From Haloarcula vallismortis ATCC 29715 (GTDB lineage Archaea > Halobacteriota > Halobacteria > Halobacteriales > Haloarculaceae): 64,000 nt of DNA. The notes under the pieces were generated by a model. It made no database searches. It worked only from the letters and a program-made list of their open reading frames with translations, and was not told where the DNA came from. This document shows positions 60,025 to 64,000 of the stretch, one piece after another. The stretch is taken from the NCBI RefSeq assembly GCF_000337775.1, contig NZ_AOLQ01000069.1, positions 434,001 to 498,000 of the forward strand. The letters are read 5' to 3'. Positions within the stretch are counted from its first letter, which is position 1. Each line of letters begins with the position of its first letter. Position numbers and translations under genes: made by a program.

Positions 60025-60816
60025 TTACAGCGACCACCCATCCGAGAGCGGCTCTGCGGACGCCCAGTAGTTGTCGAACGTCTCGATAGCCCACTCACGG
60101 ACGGCTGGGGCAGTGGATTCGAGCGACGCCTGTAGCACCCCGTTGTCGTCCCGCAACAGCAGATGTACCACGTCGTCGGCAATCATCACGGCCAACGGTA
60201 CGCCGTCGCTCCAGACCCGGACCGACGCGTCTGGTTCGGCACGCAGCGAATCGAGCCGGTCCCGGAGCCGGTCGTCTGCTGCCAGTGCGTCTATTGCGCT
60301 CGGCGAGAACACGCCCGAGAACCGCTGTTCGCCGGCGCCGACCCGCTCCTGCACGACCCGGATGGCCTGGTCATTAAACGCGTGGGAGAACGTCCTGACC
60401 TCACCGGCGTCTCGGAGGAGGTCAAGCAGCCGCTGGACCGGCGCGTTCGGGCGCGTCTGGCTCGGGACAGTTATCGTCGCGTCGGCCAGGTGTTGCAGGT
60501 CGAAATCCATCGCATCGGTCGGGAGATACTGGACGATGTCGCGCAGTCGCTGCTCGGTTTCGAGGCTGTCGACTAGGTCGGTGAACCCGTCAGCGACGAT
60601 GCGGCCCGTCGCCGTCGCGACGTACCCGCCGCCCGTTCGGCGGATCCACGACCGCTCTTCGAAGTCGGCGATAATACGCCCGAGCGTCGCCTGTGACGCA
60701 CCAGTTTCGGCCGCGAGGTCCCCGCGCGAGTGGGGCCCTGCCGCCAGAAGACGTAACACCTCGACCCGGTTCGACGAGAGCGCGAGGAACTCGATCTCTT
60801 CGAGCGCCGATTCCAT
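60025..60816 (-). CDS. HTH transcriptional regulator with C-terminal sensor domain
   Basis: A 263-aa regulator. The N-terminal winged helix (1-85; SRGDLAAETGASQATLGRIIADF) is of the haloarchaeal MarR/GbsR-like type, and the C-terminal part (~95-263) is an alpha/beta domain of the DUF1724 type (TFSHAFNDQAIRVVQERV) that probably senses a ligand. It diverges from the EamA transporter gene, and a paired repeat TACCGTGAA-N9-TACCGTGAA lies between them, suitable as an operator. It may control the transporter and itself. Confidence 0.85.
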   Translation of the reverse strand: MESALEEIEFLALSSNRVEVLRLLAAGPHSRGDLAAETGASQATLGRIIADFEERSWIRRTGGGYVATATGRIVADGFTDLVDSLETEQRLRDIVQYLPTDAMDFDLQHLADATITVPSQTRPNAPVQRLLDLLRDAGEVRTFSHAFNDQAIRVVQERVGAGEQRFSGVFSPSAIDALAADDRLRDRLDSLRAEPDASVRVWSDGVPLAVMIADDVVHLLLRDDNGVLQASLESTAPAVREWAIETFDNYWASAEPLSDGWSL

Positions 60817-60853
60817 ACCGCTGCATTGTGGGTTCCGTGCTAAAGCACTTTCG

Positions 60854-60882
60854 TACCGTGAAATAATTTCATACCGTGAATA
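60854..60882. promoter_or_regulatory. Paired TACCGTGAA repeat, candidate operator
   Basis: TACCGTGAA occurs at 60854-60862 and 60872-60880, 18 bases apart, so both face the same side of the helix less than two turns apart. AATTATTT (reverse strand) between them could be the regulator's TATA box. A third copy, TACCGTGAAAT, lies at 62534-62544. Confidence 0.5.
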
Positions 60883-61040
60883 TCCCCCACGGGTATTCAG
60901 TCGTTTCGCGTTATGTAAGATTTTCTAAACGGGCCTATAAACCCCGATACCCTACGATAGAGTACGATGACTCAGGTTTTTCCACGTGCTCTCTCTGTCG
61001 GTTGTGGCGCTATTTCAGAAAATCTATACGAGGTGGTGGC

Positions 61041-62021
61041 ATGATTTCGCGCCGAACGTTCGCCCTCGCTGCCGTTGCCAGTGTCCTGCTCGGCGGGACC
61101 TTCGTCGGCGCGAAGGCCGGGCTGTCGTACCTCCCGCCGCTTCTGTTCGTCGCTCTGCGGTTCGATATCGCCGCCGTCGTGCTCCTCGGCTATGTCGCCG
61201 TGACGCGGTCCCGGGACGAACTGCTCCCGCGAACCCGTGGCGACGTGCTGGCGATCCTCTCGACGGGCCTGTTCGCGCTCGGCCTCGCAAACGCGCTGAT
61301 ATTCGTGGGCCAGCAGTCCGCTACCAGTGCGGTCGCCGCTATCATCTTCAGTCTCAATCCGATACTAACGCCGGTGTTCGCCGCTCTCCTGCTCTCCGAT
61401 GAGCAGCTTTCGGCCCGCGGCGGTCTCGGCATGGTTATCGGCCTGCTCGGCGTCGGCCTCGTCGTCAGCCCCGACCCGGCGATGCTCCTGAGCGGGGGCA
61501 TCGGCAAGCTCATCCTGTTCGCTGGCGCGACCAGCGCGGCGCTGGGCAGTGTCCTCATCCGCTGGTCCGGCGGCGGTCTGTCGAGCACGGTCCGGACCGC
61601 GTGGGCGCTGCCCGTCGCCGCCGCGCTCTCGCACGCACTGAGCATCGGCATGGGCGAGTCGGCCGCCACGGCAGTCTGGTCTCCGACCGCGATAGCGGCT
61701 CTGCTGTACGTCGGAATCTTCGCTGGCGCAATCGCATACATCGCCTACTTCGGCCTGCTCGATGCTACCGGAGCAATTCAGGCCAACCTCATCTTCTACG
61801 TGGTCCCCGTCGTGTCGACGCTCGGTGGGTGGGCTGTACTCGGCGAGGCGATTACCCCGACCGCAGTGGCGGGCTTCCTGACTATCTTCACGGGGTTCGT
61901 GGTACTCGGCAGCGAATCTGTCGACATCCGCGAAGTACTTGCGGGTACCACCGACGAGACTGACACTGTGTCCGAGAGCCTCGGCATTGCGGACGAACCG
62001 CGCGGGTTCGAGTCCGACTGA
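61041..62021 (+). CDS. EamA-family (DMT) transporter
   Basis: A 326-aa ten-helix drug/metabolite transporter with the two EamA halves (~5-140 and ~155-290). Start ATG 61041 is preceded by GAGGTGG, a good ribosome binding site, seven bases away; the in-frame upstream ATG 60876 would add a Cys- and Arg-rich extension unlike the family. A TATA-like CCTATAAACC (about 60932-60941) gives a leader of roughly 75 bases, longer than usual here. The substrate is unknown. It is divergent from the HTH regulator. Confidence 0.9.
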   Translation: MISRRTFALAAVASVLLGGTFVGAKAGLSYLPPLLFVALRFDIAAVVLLGYVAVTRSRDELLPRTRGDVLAILSTGLFALGLANALIFVGQQSATSAVAAIIFSLNPILTPVFAALLLSDEQLSARGGLGMVIGLLGVGLVVSPDPAMLLSGGIGKLILFAGATSAALGSVLIRWSGGGLSSTVRTAWALPVAAALSHALSIGMGESAATAVWSPTAIAALLYVGIFAGAIAYIAYFGLLDATGAIQANLIFYVVPVVSTLGGWAVLGEAITPTAVAGFLTIFTGFVVLGSESVDIREVLAGTTDETDTVSESLGIADEPRGFESD

Positions 62022-62113
62022 GACGGTCTACTATGGTGTCATAGCCCGTTACCGCTGACACCTACGACAGTCAGTATGCACAGCTGTCTGAAACGCACGG
62101 CGAATCGGAAATT

Positions 62114-62126
62114 AACACATATATCT
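62114..62126 (+). promoter_or_regulatory. TATA element of the TFS-like gene
   Basis: AACACATATATCT lies 25-37 bases before ATG 62151; a strong match for a leaderless haloarchaeal promoter. Confidence 0.55.
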
Positions 62127-62150
62127 GACAACCGTGTACCCACAGTTTAT

Positions 62151-62468
62151 ATGCAATTCTGTGACGAGTGTGGTTCGATGATGCACACGGAGGGCGACAC
62201 GTGGCTGTGTCGCTCCTGTGAAAACGAGGAGTCGCGAGACTCGCAAGCGGAAGCGGCGATGGCGATTCAGGATGGACAGCGCGATGACGGGGCACCCGCC
62301 GTGGCCGACGCGACCCAGGATTCGACCGAAACGACACAGGAGCCCTGCCCAGCGGCCGACTGCGATAGCGACCGGGCCTACTACGAGATGCTGCCGAAAC
62401 CGGGCGGCTCCTACGAGGTACGGCTGTTCACCTGTACCGAGTGTGGCCACAAGTGGCGCGAGACCTGA
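62151..62468 (+). CDS. TFS/RPA12-like two-zinc-ribbon protein without acidic loop
   Basis: A 105-aa protein with an N-terminal ribbon Cys4-x2-Cys7 ... Cys20-x2-Cys23 and a C-terminal ribbon Cys66-x4-Cys71 ... Cys95-x2-Cys98 (FTCTECGHKW), joined by an acidic linker. This is the layout of archaeal transcript-cleavage factor TFS and RNA polymerase subunit RPA12. The functional acidic dipeptide of TFS (in RSADEPxT) is not present: EMLPKPGGSYEVRLF occupies that loop. It may bind RNA polymerase but not stimulate cleavage. The leaderless promoter fixes the start. Confidence 0.85.
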   Translation: MQFCDECGSMMHTEGDTWLCRSCENEESRDSQAEAAMAIQDGQRDDGAPAVADATQDSTETTQEPCPAADCDSDRAYYEMLPKPGGSYEVRLFTCTECGHKWRET

Positions 62469-62663
62469 CTCCCGTAACCCGAACCACGTAGTGTCCTGCT
62501 AGACAGTGTGTTTCGACTGTCAGCTCTGAAAGGTACCGTGAAATGCTGTCTGAGTACTTATCAGACTATGTAACTACTTCTCGCGACGGCTGTCTACACC
62601 GGTCGGTCAGCAAAGCTGCGGCAAAGGCGGTCCGAATCCGCGAGAAACCGATGGCCGCGTCGC

Positions 62664-64000
62664 TTATATCGGCGGGATAATCGCGGGGTCTTCGGCGAGG
62701 AACAGCGTCTGCAGCCCGAGAGCCAGCGTCAGGATGACGCCGAGGATGACCACCGTTCGGACCATCCAGAGCCAGGCCGGGCCGAACGCTCGAAGCCCAC
62801 CCGTCCCCTGTCGGAGCTCGGCAACCGCGTTGGAGGAGAGAACCCAGCCGACGAACACTAGGATGAGCAGCACCGACAGCGGGAGGAACAGCTTGTACGC
62901 GAGCGTGTCGAACCAGCCGAACCACGCCAGGTCCCAGGCCGACGGAAATCCGAGAACGAACAGCACAGCCCCGAGCATCGCCGACAGTGACACGCGCGAG
63001 TATGACGTGTTGTCGACACCGTAGGAGACTGCAACTTCGAGCAGGCTGATGGCGGATGAAATTGCGGCGATGAGGACAACGCCGAAGAACACGACACCGA
63101 GGAGTCGCCCGCCGGGGAGCTGCGGGAACGCCGACGCCATCGCGACGAAGATGGCGGACGGGCCGCTGGTGTCGGGGCTGATGTTGATGGCGAAGAGAAT
63201 CGGGAACACGACGAGCCCGGCCAGCACACCGACGAGTGTGTTCGTCACGACGATGATGCCGCCATCGACCGGGAGGCTCTCGTCGTCACCGATGTACGAG
63301 GAGTAGGTGATCATGGCTGCCATCCCCAGCGAGAGGGTGAAAAACGCCTGTCCAACTGCGAACGGAATCAGGTCGCCAGCGTTCGCCGCCAGCGTGGAGA
63401 AGTCCGGTGAGAGGAAGTAGCTGTAGCCAGCTCCCGCTCCCTCAAGCGTGGTAACCCAGGCCGCCATCCCGACCATGATGATGACGATGCTGGGGACCAT
63501 CACTTTCGTTGCTTTCTCGATACCGTCTTCGACACCCACCGCGACGATACCGACACAGATCAGCAGGAACAGTGCCTGTCCGACGACAGCTTCCGGTCCG
63601 CTGGAGATGGCACCGAAGTATTCCGCGGAGTTTCCGAAGTATGCGCCCGTCGCGCTACCGAGGATATACCGCATGACCCACCCTCCGACGACGTTGTAGT
63701 ACGAGAGAATCCAGAACCCGGTAAAGACGCCCAGGCCACCGACGACCCGCCACTGCTTGAATCCGAGTTCTGCGAACGCGTCGACGGCATTACGGTTCGT
63801 TCGCCGTCCGATGATGAACTCTGCCAGCATTGCCGGGAAGCCGATGAGCAACACGGCGATGAGATAGAAGACGAGGAACACTGCGCCGCCGTTTGTCGCG
63901 GTCTTGAACGGGAACTGCCAGATGTTTCCCAGGCCGACTGCGCTACCGATTGCTGCGAGAATGAACCCGAGCCGTGAGGCCCACGTTTCTCTGTCACTCA
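62664..64000 (-). CDS. Sodium-dependent (NSS/SNF) transporter, start at the window edge
   Basis: A 444-residue visible part of a neurotransmitter:sodium symporter. The frame runs to the right edge where the last bases read ?TG AGT GAC, so the missing base at 64001 probably completes ATG; the full protein is about 445 aa. TM1 has the sodium/substrate loop GSAVGLGNIWQFPF, TM2 follows, and about eleven helices can be counted. The bacterial/archaeal family takes up amino acids with Na+. The stop is at 62664; the 195-base gap beyond it contains a third TACCGTGAA copy. Confidence 0.93.
   Translation of the reverse strand, partial: SDRETWASRLGFILAAIGSAVGLGNIWQFPFKTATNGGAVFLVFYLIAVLLIGFPAMLAEFIIGRRTNRNAVDAFAELGFKQWRVVGGLGVFTGFWILSYYNVVGGWVMRYILGSATGAYFGNSAEYFGAISSGPEAVVGQALFLLICVGIVAVGVEDGIEKATKVMVPSIVIIMVGMAAWVTTLEGAGAGYSYFLSPDFSTLAANAGDLIPFAVGQAFFTLSLGMAAMITYSSYIGDDESLPVDGGIIVVTNTLVGVLAGLVVFPILFAINISPDTSGPSAIFVAMASAFPQLPGGRLLGVVFFGVVLIAAISSAISLLEVAVSYGVDNTSYSRVSLSAMLGAVLFVLGFPSAWDLAWFGWFDTLAYKLFLPLSVLLILVFVGWVLSSNAVAELRQGTGGLRAFGPAWLWMVRTVVILGVILTLALGLQTLFLAEDPAIIPPI

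Overview
The window is chromosomal DNA from a halophilic archaeon of the class Halobacteria, most likely Haloarcula or a close relative. The coding sequence is GC-rich and the proteins are acidic. Many starts look leaderless, with a TATA-like element 22-33 bases upstream and no ribosome binding site. Archaeal information-processing genes are present: aIF2-alpha, Nop10, eS27, eL44, PAN, a TFS-like factor and an initiator tRNA-Met with A1-U72. One small gene (22843-23115) matches a family I know by a Haloarcula hispanica locus name (HAH_0734). No rRNA, CRISPR array, transposase or integrase was seen.

Layout. 1-3.6 kb: a sensor kinase cut by the left edge, a short-chain dehydrogenase, a type 1 IPP isomerase lacking its catalytic Cys, and a bacterio-opsin-activator-type (HTH_10) regulator. 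3.6-8 kb: a module containing a CGCGG-type RiPP precursor, its radical SAM/SPASM partner, a four-Cys NarO/DmsR-like regulator, an NnrS-like membrane protein and a DUF2249 protein. Four copies of CGAA-N4-TTCG lie in its intergenic regions; two sit exactly 39 bases upstream of start codons. This is the strongest candidate for an undescribed system. 8-20 kb: mixed housekeeping genes, including a thiolase with Ser at both catalytic Cys positions and a duplicated 3' end, a threonine-synthase-like protein without the PLP lysine, and universal stress proteins. 20-22.3 kb: a conserved archaeal cluster rpl44e-rps27e-aif2a-nop10-PAC2. 22.4-30.7 kb: membrane and glycosyltransferase genes around the initiator tRNA, which has a duplicated 3' end next to it, plus a purine phosphoribosyltransferase. 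30.8-32.7 kb: two type IV pilin-like genes flanking a DUF7344 protein.

32.9-40.9 kb is one tightly overlapping Mrp-type Na+/H+ antiporter operon of nine genes, starting with a universal-stress-domain/MrpE fusion. 41-47 kb carries coaBC and a four-gene DUF4129/DUF58 operon. 47-54 kb has HtpX, a truncated thioredoxin-reductase-like flavoprotein, PAN, a DUF420 protein, an HD phosphohydrolase, an amidohydrolase, a SHOCT protein and a stress protein. 54.3-59.2 kb is a biotin-dependent acyl-CoA carboxylase locus (pccB, pccX, biotin carboxylase/BCCP) with biotin ligase birA. The right end has a uracil-DNA-glycosylase-like gene, an HTH regulator divergent from an EamA transporter, a TFS/RPA12-like zinc protein lacking the acidic catalytic pair, and an NSS-family sodium symporter whose start codon falls one base outside the window.

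Together the genes describe an aerobic haloarchaeon with sodium-proton homeostasis, biotin-dependent acyl-CoA carboxylation and surface glycosylation/pili, and one module that its regulator type and operators tie to anaerobic or nitrogen-oxide metabolism. Family assignments come from reading motifs by eye; no database search was run.
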